From NCBI RefSeq assembly GCF_029982035.1, contig NZ_CP104166.1, positions 744,001 to 808,000 on the forward strand: DNA of 64,000 nt, read 5' to 3'. The notes beneath the pieces are model-generated. The model was not told the DNA's origin, did not search any database, and worked only from the letters and a program-made list of their open reading frames with translations. Position numbers and translations under genes: made by a program. The stretch comes from Megaera polyxenophila (lineage in GTDB: Bacteria > Pseudomonadota > Alphaproteobacteria > Rickettsiales > Rickettsiaceae). Positions 46,461 through 54,419 of this stretch are shown here, one piece after another (the first letter of the stretch is position 1; each line of letters begins with the position of its first letter).

Positions 46461-46682
46461 CTTGTAAAACCTGCTTTTTCCATGTAAGAAATGTGACGAG
46501 CTAAATTGTCAAAAGACTTACGATCGATAACTGCCCCTATATCGTTACTGAAATCAGCAGTGTCACCGATTTTTAATATTTCAGTAGCTTCTCTAATTAG
46601 ATTGCATAAATTATCATATATTTCTTCTTGAATATATAGTACTCGTAGAGCGGAGCATCTTTGGCCGGCAGAATAAAATGCA
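46461..46682 (-). pseudogene. putA: putA remnant, catalytic-cysteine piece
   Basis: Minus-strand piece of the PutA aldehyde-dehydrogenase domain, reading AFYSAGQRCSALRVLYIQEE (the catalytic Cys is in QRCSA) through GDTADFSNDIGAVIDRKSF to EKAGFT. On the left it joins the 44205-44643 piece across IS91. On the right it stops at the group II intron boundary (46683). No upstream PutA sequence was found beyond the intron, so the proline-dehydrogenase domain and most of the protein are gone from this locus. Confidence 0.9.
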
Positions 46683-47177
46683 GTGCGCCAAGGGAAGTGC
46701 GTAAGAATCAGTTGGTGAGAATCCGACCTATGCAAAGGCTAACCACCAGCATAGAACTAACCATTGCATTGTGGGAGGTGACAAACACAATGAAGCCAAT
46801 GGTAAGGACATATCAGGCCGCAACGAAAGTGAAGGTATTGAGCTCCGAAATATTCAAGATCATAGAGGCCGACGTTTTTGCATTATGCGGAAGGCAGTAT
46901 GAATGGTGGCGTTAAGGTAAGTTATCATTCACTCTATCGGGGTCAAAGTCCGTGGCATGGTATGAGATGGAGTTTACGTAAACTTGGGAGATCTTCTGTG
47001 TTCTCGGAAGAGTATGTCGGGACAAGTCAAAGCAGGCGAGAACTGGCAAATGATACAGAAGAAGTCAGACTGACTGATAGTACTTGGAGCATAGGAAAGC
47101 TATGTACATGGGGAAGCGGTCAGCAATGGGAAGCCTGGTTAAGTACCAGTCATAATAATACACTGAGGTTATAATAA

Positions 47178-48477
47178 ATGATGCAGGTTAAACTTAATCA
47201 GATAGCTAGGAGAGCGAGGCAAGATAAACAACTAAAATTTACATCGTTAATACATCATGTAAATGAGGCTAATCTTGCAGAATGCTATCAAGAACTAAAG
47301 GCTAATAAAGCTTGTGGAATTGATGGTGAGACAGTGGAAGCTTATGGCAAGAATTTAAGAGAAAGGCTTGGTCAATTAGTGGCATCCATGAAGTCAAAGC
47401 AGTATTGTCCTAAACCAGTGAAGAGGGTTTATATCCCAAAAGCTGGTAAGAATGAGAAGCGTGGACTTGGTATACCATCAGTTGAAGATAAGTTAGTTCA
47501 AATTATGCTAAAGAAGATCTTAGAACAGATTTATGAAGCAGAGTTTTTGGATGTATCTTATGGATTCAGACATAAATTAAGCTGTCATGATGCGGTAAAA
47601 GCATTAAAGACAAAGCGGTTATGACTAAACCAATTAACTATATTGTAGAAGTAGATATCAAAGGGTTCTTTGATAATGTTAATCATTATTGGCTACAACG
47701 ATGTTTAGAGGAGAAAATAATTGATCGTAATTTATTATGGTTAGTAAGGAGATTCTTAAAAGCTGGAGTAGTTGAGGATGGAAAGCAGTTAGCAACTGAG
47801 GTAGGAACTCCTCAAGGAGGAGTAATTAGTCCATTGCTTGCAAATATCTATCTTCATTATGTACTAGACTTATGGTTTAAGAAAGAAATTAAATCACAAG
47901 CAAAAGGACACATGGAGCTAATACGCTACTGTGATGACTTTGTAGTATGTTGTGAAAGTGAAAAAGATGCAAAGAATTTTCTGAAATTACTTCACGTAAG
48001 GTTAGAAAAGTTTGGTCTAGAGGTATCAGAAGAAAAGACAAAAGTGCTTAAATTTGGACGACAAGTATGGAAACAAGCTCGAAGAGGCAAAGAAAAAGTA
48101 GAAACTTTTATCTTGGTTTTACGCATTATTGCGGTAAGAGTAGGCAAGGATATTTCATTATGGGTCATAAGACCAGTAAAGAAAATCTCTGTCGGAAACT
48201 TAAAGAAACTAAGGAGTGGTTAAAGCAAATACGAAATAAATTGCGTCTTAAAGAATGGTGGCCAGTACTCAAATCTAAATTAACGGGACATTATAATTAC
48301 TTTGGAATTAGCGGTAATTATCGCTGTCTTCAGCAGTTTTATAATAAGATCTTTTTGATTGTATTTAAATGGATAAATCGTAGAAGTCAGAAGAAAAGTA
48401 TGAATTTAGACCAATATCTAAAATATCTACAATGGAATCCATTACCGACACCGAGGATATGCTATCCAATGTATTAA
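47178..48477 (+). pseudogene. ltrA: Group II intron reverse transcriptase/maturase, frameshifted
   Basis: Three overlapping frames make one LtrA-type protein. 47178-47624 has RT blocks 0-2 (CGIDGETVEAY, PVKRVYIPKAG, RGLGIPSVEDKLVQ). 47621-48223 has IVEVDIKGFFDNVNH, GTPQGGVISPLLANIYLH and the catalytic YCDD (a variant of YADD). 48067-48477 has LGFTHYCGK and the X/maturase domain (GHYNYFGISGNYRCL). Breaks are near 47610 (one base missing in GCATTAAAGACAAAG) and near 48100. Inactive as it stands. Confidence 0.88.
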
Positions 48478-48508
48478 TTCTAGCTTTTATAGCAAATGTT
48501 CCATTGAA

Positions 48509-48541
48509 GAGCCGTGTGCGGGAAAACTGCAAGCACGGTTC
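48509..48541 (+). ncRNA. Group II intron domain V
   Basis: The catalytic hairpin of the intron: GAGCCGTG and CACGGTTC arms with a GGGAAAACT-type internal bulge and loop. Matches the conserved domain V form. It locates the intron 3' end within the following 40-60 bases. Confidence 0.88.
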
Positions 48542-48682
48542 TGCGGGGGATGTCGTGGTAATGATCGTTTAATTAACAAATTAAGAGGAAATTAGAGGAA
48601 GAGAAATTATCACGGCGTCTACCTAATTCTTTTTCTGGAAAATTAAGTTTTATATTTTATCAAATAAGAATAGGAATTAACC

Positions 48683-48976
48683 ATGTCTCGTAAATGCGAA
48701 TTAACAGGTGTTGGGGTACAGTTCGGTAATAACGTATCTCACTCTCAAAGAAAAACCAGAAGGCGTTTTGAGCCTAACATTAAAATTGTTAAGTGCCACA
48801 GTGAATTAACGGGTCAGGAATATAAGCTGAAAGTAGTTGCACGATGCTTACGTAGCATTGAAAAAGCAGGAGGCTTTGATTCCTATATGCTAAACGCAAA
48901 AGTCTTTAAGATGTCTGATAATGCCAAATCTATTAGAAAAGAAATTAAAAAAATAAAATATAAGGTAGCAGCATGA
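48683..48976 (+). CDS. rpmB: 50S ribosomal protein L28
   Basis: A 97-residue L28. It begins MSRKCELTGVGVQFGNNVSH followed by SQRKTRRRFEPNIK, typical of the family, and ends in a basic tail (RKEIKKIKYKVAA). Its stop overlaps the rpmE start by 4 bases. The group II intron and putA remnant lie directly upstream. Confidence 0.96.
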   Translation: MSRKCELTGVGVQFGNNVSHSQRKTRRRFEPNIKIVKCHSELTGQEYKLKVVARCLRSIEKAGGFDSYMLNAKVFKMSDNAKSIRKEIKKIKYKVAA

Positions 48977-49202
48977 GAAAAGACATTCATCCAAAATATC
49001 AGTCCCTAAAAATCAAAATCGGTAAAGATGAGTTTTTGACTTCTTCTACTCTACCAAGCGGTGAAATCCTAATGGACGTAGATTTCGTAAACATCCGGCT
49101 TGGAATAAGTCAACTCTTAATGTGGTAAATCAGTCCAATAAAAATGTCAGCGACTTTAACAAAAAATTCGCAGGCCTATCTTTCGGCATAAAAAAGAACT
49201 AA
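48973..49202 (+). pseudogene. rpmE: 50S ribosomal protein L31, one-base frameshift
   Basis: Begins MRKDIHPKYQSLKIKIG and continues as L31 to GEILMDVDF (about 49086). The frame then shifts: the direct frame gives VNIRLGISQLLMW and a stop, whereas a one-base insertion gives RKHPAWNKSTLNVVNQ, then SNKNVSDFNKKFAGLSFG and TAA at 49200-49202. That is the normal L31 C-terminus. Either a true mutation, a frameshifted but tolerated gene, or a sequencing error. L31 may be dispensable, so it may be real. Confidence 0.85.
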
Positions 49203-49226
49203 TTGGTATTATATCCTTTAATTTTG

Positions 49227-49243
49227 GCTTTGTAGGTCAAAGC
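49227..49243 (+). terminator. Hairpin after rpmB-rpmE
   Basis: GCTTTG (49227-49232), loop TAGGT, CAAAGC (49238-49243), then TTGGGGTTTTT. A short stem with a T-rich tail after the ribosomal-protein pair; plausible terminator. Confidence 0.4.
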
Positions 49244-49340
49244 TTGGGGTTTTTAAGCAAAATTTAAAGTTCCTAGGCATTTGGCTAGATAGAAGACAAT
49301 AAAGGTTTTTTTTATGCCCTATATAATCTTTTAATGATTA

Positions 49341-50402
49341 TCATAATAAACCTAGATGCAACAAATAATAGGTTTTATTTTTTAATGCTTTTGCTTCAAA
49401 TTTAAGTTTAGTGCCAAAAATTAATTTACAATACTCCAAATCTCCTTTATCGCCTGATAAAAAAAGGTCTTTAGTGCTCATTGAGTTTAGAAAAATTTCG
49501 ATATCATAAGCAGAGTTACTTTCTAGTTGCTTCGCAATGGTAATACCATTCCCTTTTTTAGATTTGGTCTCAGCAGAATGAATACAATTCCATAATAGTA
49601 ATCTAAAAGTATAAGGTAATACCTCTTCTAGGCTGCCTTCATACTTTTTTACTAATATTTTGTTTTCTGGTGTAATCCAAGTTATTGAATTAACTGAGAC
49701 TATAATAATTTCAAATGATTTATCAAAATTCTTAATTAAATTTATTGCTCGTTCTTGCGCCTTCTCTAAAGGCAACTCACATTTGAACAATTCATCATTT
49801 TTTACTATTTCTTCTATTAAACCATTACTTCTAGGAAAAAGGATATTTAGAGTATGATTATACTTGCGCAAAACATTGTTTATAGTTTGTTTAAATTGCT
49901 CTATTTTGTTTTCAAGATTTTTGGTTATTTGTGCTATTCCTGAATTTCCCTTACATAAACCTCTTTGGTCTTGGTACCCTTCAATTAATTCTTTCAAATT
50001 ACAATTTTGGAGTTGCTTTATTACAGAACTGCAATGAATTGGAGTTGTTTTTAAACCAAAGCACTCTTCTTTTACTAAATCGTGCAGTTTAGGAATAATA
50101 TAAAATCCTTTTTTTTCTAGAAATGATAATTTGTAATTTATCTCTTCATTACCGAAATTCATATATACACTAGTTGAATTAAGCTTATTTTCACTGGTCA
50201 AACCTAAAAATTCAAAAAGCGTTGTTTGTGTTATAGCAAGTTGATAATTATTCAAACCTGATGTTTGGCTTTCTATATCACTCTTATAGAAATCAATTAG
50301 TGTTGAACTATCTAAAATTAGATATTCAAATTCAGTTATGAACTCATACTTATCTTGGAAATTAAATAATTCCTTACAAAGGTCTAATATATTGTTACTC
50401 AT
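49341..50402 (-). CDS. Large PIN-like protein of unknown function
   Basis: 353 residues, not matched to a named family. The N-terminal strand EYLILDSSTLIDFYKSD (D31, D37), TTLFEFLGL (E64) and, near the C-terminus, SAYDIEIFLNSM (D300) with LFLSGDKGDLEYC (D318, D321) give the D-E-D-D order of PIN-type RNases. An insert of about 230 mostly helical residues separates the E and the C-terminal acidic pair. This would make it a metal-dependent ribonuclease, but that is inference from residue order. An 80-residue coiled-coil gene lies 12 bases upstream on the same strand. Confidence 0.6.
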   Translation of the reverse strand: MSNNILDLCKELFNFQDKYEFITEFEYLILDSSTLIDFYKSDIESQTSGLNNYQLAITQTTLFEFLGLTSENKLNSTSVYMNFGNEEINYKLSFLEKKGFYIIPKLHDLVKEECFGLKTTPIHCSSVIKQLQNCNLKELIEGYQDQRGLCKGNSGIAQITKNLENKIEQFKQTINNVLRKYNHTLNILFPRSNGLIEEIVKNDELFKCELPLEKAQERAINLIKNFDKSFEIIIVSVNSITWITPENKILVKKYEGSLEEVLPYTFRLLLWNCIHSAETKSKKGNGITIAKQLESNSAYDIEIFLNSMSTKDLFLSGDKGDLEYCKLIFGTKLKFEAKALKNKTYYLLHLGLL

Positions 50403-50414
50403 TAAAATTTATAA

Positions 50415-50657
50415 TTATTCATATAAATTGTTTTCCTTTAGCTTGCTTTTTAGTTCAGAAGTCTCCTCCTTAAGGATTATGTTTTCCTGCTGAACTTTTT
50501 CTAAGTATGCTATAGCTCTATATTTTTGTTTCTTGATTTTCCATAATTTTTCTGGATGTTTTTGTACTGATTTTTCTATATCAGTATTATCATAACTACG
50601 ATTAGCGCCGGTTAACTCTTGGCGTTTGTTTTCATAAGGAATAATATCATCCTCCAA
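50415..50657 (-). CDS. Small charged coiled-coil protein
   Basis: 80 residues with no family recognised. The first half is polar (ELTGANRSYDNTDIEK); the second is a heptad-rich helix, AYLEKVQQENIILKEETSEL and KSKLKEN. It precedes the PIN-like gene by 12 bases in the same direction, so the two are probably one operon. An antitoxin or partner role is conceivable but unsupported. Confidence 0.5.
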   Translation of the reverse strand: MEDDIIPYENKRQELTGANRSYDNTDIEKSVQKHPEKLWKIKKQKYRAIAYLEKVQQENIILKEETSELKSKLKENNLYE

Positions 50658-50711
50658 GAATACTAAAACCTTTGTATTAATTATTGCTATTACTAAGATT
50701 AGCCTTAGTTT

Positions 50712-51131
50712 TTATCTTGTTATTTCAATAGTTGGGTATTCCTCAAGGTAACTTTCACCATTTACTCCGTAATAAGTAACTTTTCTAGTAATAAAATCTA
50801 CTTCATACTCGATAACACCTGCTTTCCAAGAAGCATGCAGAAATTCAGAAAAAGTACAAAGACCTTCTTGGTCAGATCGGATCGCGCTGATCAAAGCTTT
50901 ACGATCAAACTTTGGGATTTCATGAGTACCCTCTATAATAGGAATTCCTTGTTGAACTACTGCTCCGTCTCTTGTTAAATAAATAGACTGGCACGATGGC
51001 AAAAACCATCTGTTCATCTTAACACCTGCTTGGCGTAACACTTCTGCAAGAATAGGAAAACCACCAGCTTTTGGACGAATTGAGATTGCGTACTGCTGTG
51101 CTTCAATAATTTTATCAACAATTTTGTTCAT
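50712..51131 (-). CDS. DUF1398-family protein (YbcV-like)
   Basis: 139 residues matching the DUF1398 fold: NKIVDKIIEAQQYAISIRPK, GGFPILAEVLRQAGVKMNRW, IPKFDRKALISAIRSDQEGL and the closing VTYYGVNGESYLEEYP. These small proteins occur in enterobacteria and intracellular bacteria; function unknown. It lies 54 bases upstream of the coiled-coil gene on the same strand, and could share its transcript. Confidence 0.75.
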   Translation of the reverse strand: MNKIVDKIIEAQQYAISIRPKAGGFPILAEVLRQAGVKMNRWFLPSCQSIYLTRDGAVVQQGIPIIEGTHEIPKFDRKALISAIRSDQEGLCTFSEFLHASWKAGVIEYEVDFITRKVTYYGVNGESYLEEYPTIEITR

Positions 51132-51887
51132 GTATCTTTTTTCTGTTTTACTTGATGAAAATAATATTAAAATTATAAAACAAAGTTTATTAATGCAACA
51201 AATATTAACAACGATAAATATTTAATATAATTCACTGTATTGCAGAATTATTCTGCACCGTCACAAAAAAACGACAGTTTGTTTATGTTATTACATAGTG
51301 CGCAGCATTATTTTTTATGCTATGAACAAGACCTACATATTCTAATTTAACTATTTTTTGCCTGATAGCTTTTTGCTACACCCGTGTATCTCAGAAATTC
51401 GTCTGTAATTTAAAAATATTCCCTGTGTTTTTAGCTTGCTAATATAATTGCCACCTTTTTTATAACCTATCTTCACAAGACCTAAAAGTATCATTAGCTG
51501 CTCTTTATTAATAAGAGTAGCTAATACGAGATTGTTAGTAGATGAATATTTTTGTTTGGTTGAAGCTTCTGGTTCTTGTTTTTATAAATTTAACATTATT
51601 TTTAAAAAATTTTAATTAATTTTATTTTTTAGAAAAAGTGCCATTGATCAAGGGAAAATACAGACTTATACTCCAAGTTACCATGTTGTGGAGGTAGGAT
51701 GCTTTTCTTTGCGGTTGAGCACTCTTTCCTTTTGTGTTATTGTTTTTTAAAATCCTCTACATAACCTCCTAGCTTTTACTTACATAACAAATGAGGATAT
51801 TAACTATTTTACTAAAATCAAGGTTTTCAATTGATTTTTTGATAAAAAATATTTTATATATTAATAATATAAATCTTTTTGTAAAGT
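51132..51887. other. 756-bp intergenic stretch, mostly featureless
   Basis: Very AT-rich. It holds a coding remnant at 51351-51581 (listed), a perfect dyad GCAGAAT-t-ATTCTGC at 51242-51256 and a weak AGCAT/ATGCT hairpin (51304-51321). I see nothing supportable in 51590-51887. Confidence 0.5.
51351..51581 (-). pseudogene. C-terminal remnant with winged-helix character
   Basis: A minus-strand frame of 76 codons with no usable start codon, ending at TAG (51351-51353). It reads TLINKEQLMILLGLVKIGYK, then GGNYISKLKTQGIFLNYRRI and SEIHGCSKK. The pattern 'LGL..KGGNYISKLKTQG' resembles the winged-helix end of some ATPases and regulators. It has no Met before residue about 35 and is probably the tail of a decayed gene. 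Confidence 0.4.
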
Positions 51888-52175
51888 ATGACTAAAAGAA
51901 CAATGCTTAGTGATGCTATTTTAAGCTCAGACATTTTGTCTACTGGGCAAAAAAAAGTATTAAACATAATATGCTCTTCAGATTATCCTATATCAGTAAA
52001 GGGTATTTTAGATATAATGGGCTCTTCTAAACAAGCTGTTCATATTAGTATAAAAAGTTTGTTAGAAAGAGGGTTTATTACAAAACATAAAGATAGAGTT
52101 TTTGTATACAAACCTAATAAGACAAGAATTGCAGAATTGGAAACAAGATACATTCAAAAACTTTCTTTAAAATGA
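51888..52175 (+). CDS. Small winged helix-turn-helix protein
   Basis: 95 residues with a MarR/replication-initiator-like wHTH: KKVLNIICSSDYPISVKGIL, DIMGSSKQAVHISIKSLLER and GFITKHKDRVFVYKP (recognition helix SSKQAVHISIKSL, wing VFVYKPN). Likely DNA-binding. No enzymatic domain. It is followed by a terminator hairpin and the third IS200 copy. Target unknown. Confidence 0.65.
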   Translation: MTKRTMLSDAILSSDILSTGQKKVLNIICSSDYPISVKGILDIMGSSKQAVHISIKSLLERGFITKHKDRVFVYKPNKTRIAELETRYIQKLSLK

Positions 52176-52249
52176 TTTTTGACTTTTTAATAAAAAAATA
52201 TTGACTTTTATATTCTTTTCCTATATGCTTAATTTATAAGGCATAAAAA

Positions 52250-52283
52250 AAACGCCTTAAGTTTGCGGCTTAAGACGTTTTAT
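52250..52283 (+). terminator. Intrinsic terminator after the wHTH gene, IS200 target
   Basis: AAACGCCTTAAG (52250-52261) and CTTAAGACGTTT (52269-52280) pair with one mismatch around a 7-base loop, followed by TAT. IS200 copy 3 begins at 52284, directly after the TTTAT at 52279-52283, so the insertion abuts the foot of the hairpin. Confidence 0.7.
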
Positions 52284-52878
52284 AGTCCCTTTGGTGGTGA
52301 AAACCTCCATCTTCCAGATGGAAAAGCTTTAGCTTGTCTAATGCGCCATGATGCGGTAGCATCATAAGTCTATGACTTACTATAACAAAAGATCACATTC
52401 AGTTTTTTATCATCGTTATCATATAGTATGGATAACGAAATATCGCTATAAGGTACTTACTTACGACATAAAAAAACGTGTTCGGGAACTAGTGTTACAG
52501 GTAGCTGAGGAAATGAGTATAAAGATAGAAAATGGCGTTGTATCAAGCGACCATGTCCATATATTTGCAAATATTCCTCCGCATATTAAAATTAGTGAAT
52601 TTGTTCAGAAAGCTAAGGGAAGATCATCTAAAAGAATACAGGAAGAATTTCCGATACTAAAAAAGAAATACTGGGGTAGACATTTATGGGGCAGAGGATA
52701 CTTCAGTTCAACTAGCGGTAATGTTACAGATGATATGATTAACGAATATATCAACAAACACACTGACGCTCATGAGACCGACTTTACTTCAAATATTAGG
52801 CTAGAATGAGCTTTAGCTTGATAAGCGACTTCTAGTCGCAAAGATCAAACTTTCATCTCTCAGATGAAAGTGGTTGAT
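52284..52878 (+). mobile_element. IS200-type element, copy 3
   Basis: 595 bp, same sequence and ends as copies at 33041 and 33679: after TTTAT, begins AGTCCC, ends GGTTGAT, no target duplication. Inserted beside a terminator hairpin. Confidence 0.95.
52372..52809 (+). CDS. tnpA: IS200 transposase TnpA (Y1 HUH), copy 3
   Basis: Intact 145-residue protein identical to the other two copies (H61-V-H63, Y126). Confidence 0.95.
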   Translation: MTYYNKRSHSVFYHRYHIVWITKYRYKVLTYDIKKRVRELVLQVAEEMSIKIENGVVSSDHVHIFANIPPHIKISEFVQKAKGRSSKRIQEEFPILKKKYWGRHLWGRGYFSSTSGNVTDDMINEYINKHTDAHETDFTSNIRLE

Positions 52879-52963
52879 TTTTCTTATTTAGTAGTGAAGA
52901 TATTTTAACTTTGACTGGTTTCATATTTTCACTTTTTCATTCAACCTTAAAACAGGAGAATTT

Positions 52964-53125
52964 ATGTATAATAGCAGCAATTTTACCTTAAGTAAAGATA
53001 TAATCTTTGGGGCAAAAAAACACACCAATATCAATTTCATATTAAATAATATCAAATTATTCGAGAAAATAAGGATTATCAATCTTTTATATTTTTATTC
53101 CTCTGTAAGAGAAATGGAGGTATGA
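52964..53125 (+). CDS. Small ORF (53 aa) coupled to the next gene
   Basis: A short frame with a good Shine-Dalgarno: AGGAG 6 bases ahead of the ATG. It encodes MYNSSNFTLSKDIIFGAKKH and then an Ile/Leu/Asn-rich tail ending YFYSSVREMEV. The GGAGG ribosome site of the next gene lies within its last codons, and it ends at 53125, 2 bases before the next start, so translation may be coupled. No family recognised; it could be a leader peptide. Confidence 0.45.
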   Translation: MYNSSNFTLSKDIIFGAKKHTNINFILNNIKLFEKIRIINLLYFYSSVREMEV

Positions 53126-53127
53126 AA

Positions 53128-53385
53128 ATGACTGTAATAAAAGACCGTTTTATTCGACGAGAAGAAGTATCAAAACTTCTTTGGGGTATGATTAATGATA
53201 TTTCTACCCATAGTTTATCAATGTGGTTAAAATCAAAAACCGATAATGAATTTGTGGTAGTGCCGAGAGAATTCTGTGTTTTAGTAGTGTCATTTTTGGA
53301 ACGACAAGTTCCACAGAAGGAACATTTACTGTTTAATTCTCAAAATGTACTGGATCAACTTGAAGAAATAAAACGCTATTTATAA
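53128..53385 (+). CDS. Small protein of unknown function (85 aa)
   Basis: Start chosen at the ATG at 53128 because GGAGG at 53116-53120 lies 7 bases ahead; the ATG at 53122 is too close. It encodes MTVIKDRFIRREEVSKLLWG, followed by a helical region with NDISTHSLSMWLKSKTDNEF and VVVPREFCVLVVSFLERQVP. The opening 'RREEVSKLL' is reminiscent of DNA-binding helices of excisionase-like or prophage proteins, but this is not enough to assign. It sits in a mobile-element-rich stretch. Confidence 0.5.
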   Translation: MTVIKDRFIRREEVSKLLWGMINDISTHSLSMWLKSKTDNEFVVVPREFCVLVVSFLERQVPQKEHLLFNSQNVLDQLEEIKRYL

Positions 53386-54037
53386 CTGTAAAATAGGAAA
53401 TTGTTAGTTGTAATATCCTAAGAAAAATGATGAGATCAATAACAGTCAAAATATTATTAAGTTTTAAATACAAGCATAAAAACAACAAAGTCTTATTAAG
53501 AGAATAGAAAGAAGCAGTGGAGTTGTAATAAAGTATTGAATTATTTTTTTAATCTATACAATTTAGGCGTCTTGTCGATTAGGAAAATGAGTAATTGATT
53601 TACAAAGTCAATATTTATTACAACTCCACTGCTTTTTTCATTCGGTAATATAATAAGTTCCTTTACATTAAGTTAAAACCATTTTTCATGAAATAAATAA
53701 AGCTCATCCCCAAAATCTACATATTTCAGATCTTGGAATCAGGTTTTTTGATGCTCATAATATTTTACCCAAGTATTTTGTAATATCCGTACTGCAACAA
53801 AAAAAACGACTGTTTTTGAATACTTTAAATTTTTACCATTTAAAAATATCAAAACGTGTGAATTTGCCAATTAAAATATCGTAAAAAATTTTACTAATTA
53901 AATGTTGCAAATGATCATAGGTAAGAATAAATATAGGTGTATTGTGCCTTTAGTAAAAATGCATAAACTATTAACTTATAAGTAGTAAATTACTTTAAAT
54001 ATTAATTAATAGTTGCAAAATGATAAAAATTATTTAA
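53386..54037. other. Non-coding stretch
   Basis: About 650 bp, very AT-rich, with no supportable gene. Its only clear structure is the long inverted repeat at 53513-53633, listed separately. Confidence 0.5.
53513..53633. repeat. MITE-like inverted repeat, about 121 bp
   Basis: A perfect 20-bp inverted repeat: AGCAGTGGAGTTGTAATAAA at 53513-53532 and its reverse complement at 53614-53633, with 81 bp between. The pairing continues imperfectly outward (GAAAGA / TTTTTC). The interior has no coding frame. The form is that of a miniature inverted-repeat element or a long-stem RNA; no partner transposase in the window has these ends. Confidence 0.5.
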
Positions 54038-54226
54038 GATAGAGGTGTTGGAAATAGAGAGATTAAGTATTTGAATAATAATATTGAATTCGATCATGAT
54101 AAGCTTAAGTTCTTAATCAAGCCAAAATCAGGTTTTATGAAAACAGCTTATACAACCATCAAAGGTTCTGAAGTTATGAGAGTGTTTAAAAAAGGATGAT
54201 TCGACTTCTGGAAATATGGTCAAGGT
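54038..54226 (+). pseudogene. IS6-family transposase remnant
   Basis: Plus-strand reading DRGVGNREIKYLNNNIEFDH, then KLKFLIKPKSGF, then TAYTTIKGSEVMRVFKKG, a stop, then FDFWKYGQG. This matches the C-terminal part of IS6/IS26-type DDE transposases (the NNRIE-DH block with the catalytic Glu and the AxxTIxGxExMxxxKKG end). About 60 codons with an internal stop, so a relic. Confidence 0.7.
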
Positions 54227-54316
54227 GTGTTTTTGTTGGTGTCATATCTTGGTACTAATCCATTTCTCCTCTTTATTTGCAACACTTCCAAACCTGAAGG
54301 CATGATAGATAGTATT

Positions 54317-54358
54317 AATGCTCAAAAAAACTAAAAACATCGTCTTGAGCATTTTTTT
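54317..54358 (+). terminator. Hairpin with T-run upstream of the AAA/DUF234 gene
   Basis: AATGCTCAA (54317-54325) and TTGAGCATT (54345-54353) pair across a 19-base loop and are followed by a run of T. Reads as an intrinsic terminator on the plus strand. Confidence 0.45.
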
Positions 54359-54372
54359 ATTGACTTAGAACT

Positions 54373-54406
54373 ATGCTCAAGATATTGTATACCTTATCTT
54401 AAGCAT
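54373..54406 (+). promoter_or_regulatory. Palindrome just upstream of the AAA/DUF234 start codon
   Basis: ATGCTCAAGATA (54373-54384) and TATCTTAAGCAT (54395-54406) form a 12-bp dyad with one mismatch and a 10-base spacer, ending 13 bases before the ATG at 54420. Its half-site ATGCTCAA repeats the stem of the hairpin at 54317-54358. It may be an operator or an mRNA hairpin limiting translation. Confidence 0.4.
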
Positions 54407-54419
54407 AATATAGGTTACC

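Larger units (their letters stand above)
46683..48590 (+). mobile_element. Group II intron with broken maturase gene
   Basis: Starts with GTGCGCC, the group II 5' boundary consensus. About 490 bases of structured non-coding sequence (domain I region, 46683-47177) come next, then a reverse transcriptase gene in three frames, then a clear domain V at 48509-48541. The 3' boundary after domain VI is not clear; about 48590 is an estimate. It lies antisense to putA, so splicing could not repair putA mRNA, and the putA exon on its far side is missing. Confidence 0.82.

Noticed and set aside
46661..47174. Small ORFs in the 5' part of the group II intron
   Set aside because: They lie in the structured RNA region (domain I) and have no protein likeness.
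47178..48477. Retron or diversity-generating reverse transcriptase
   Set aside because: The maturase domain, the GTGCG start and domain V identify a group II intron.
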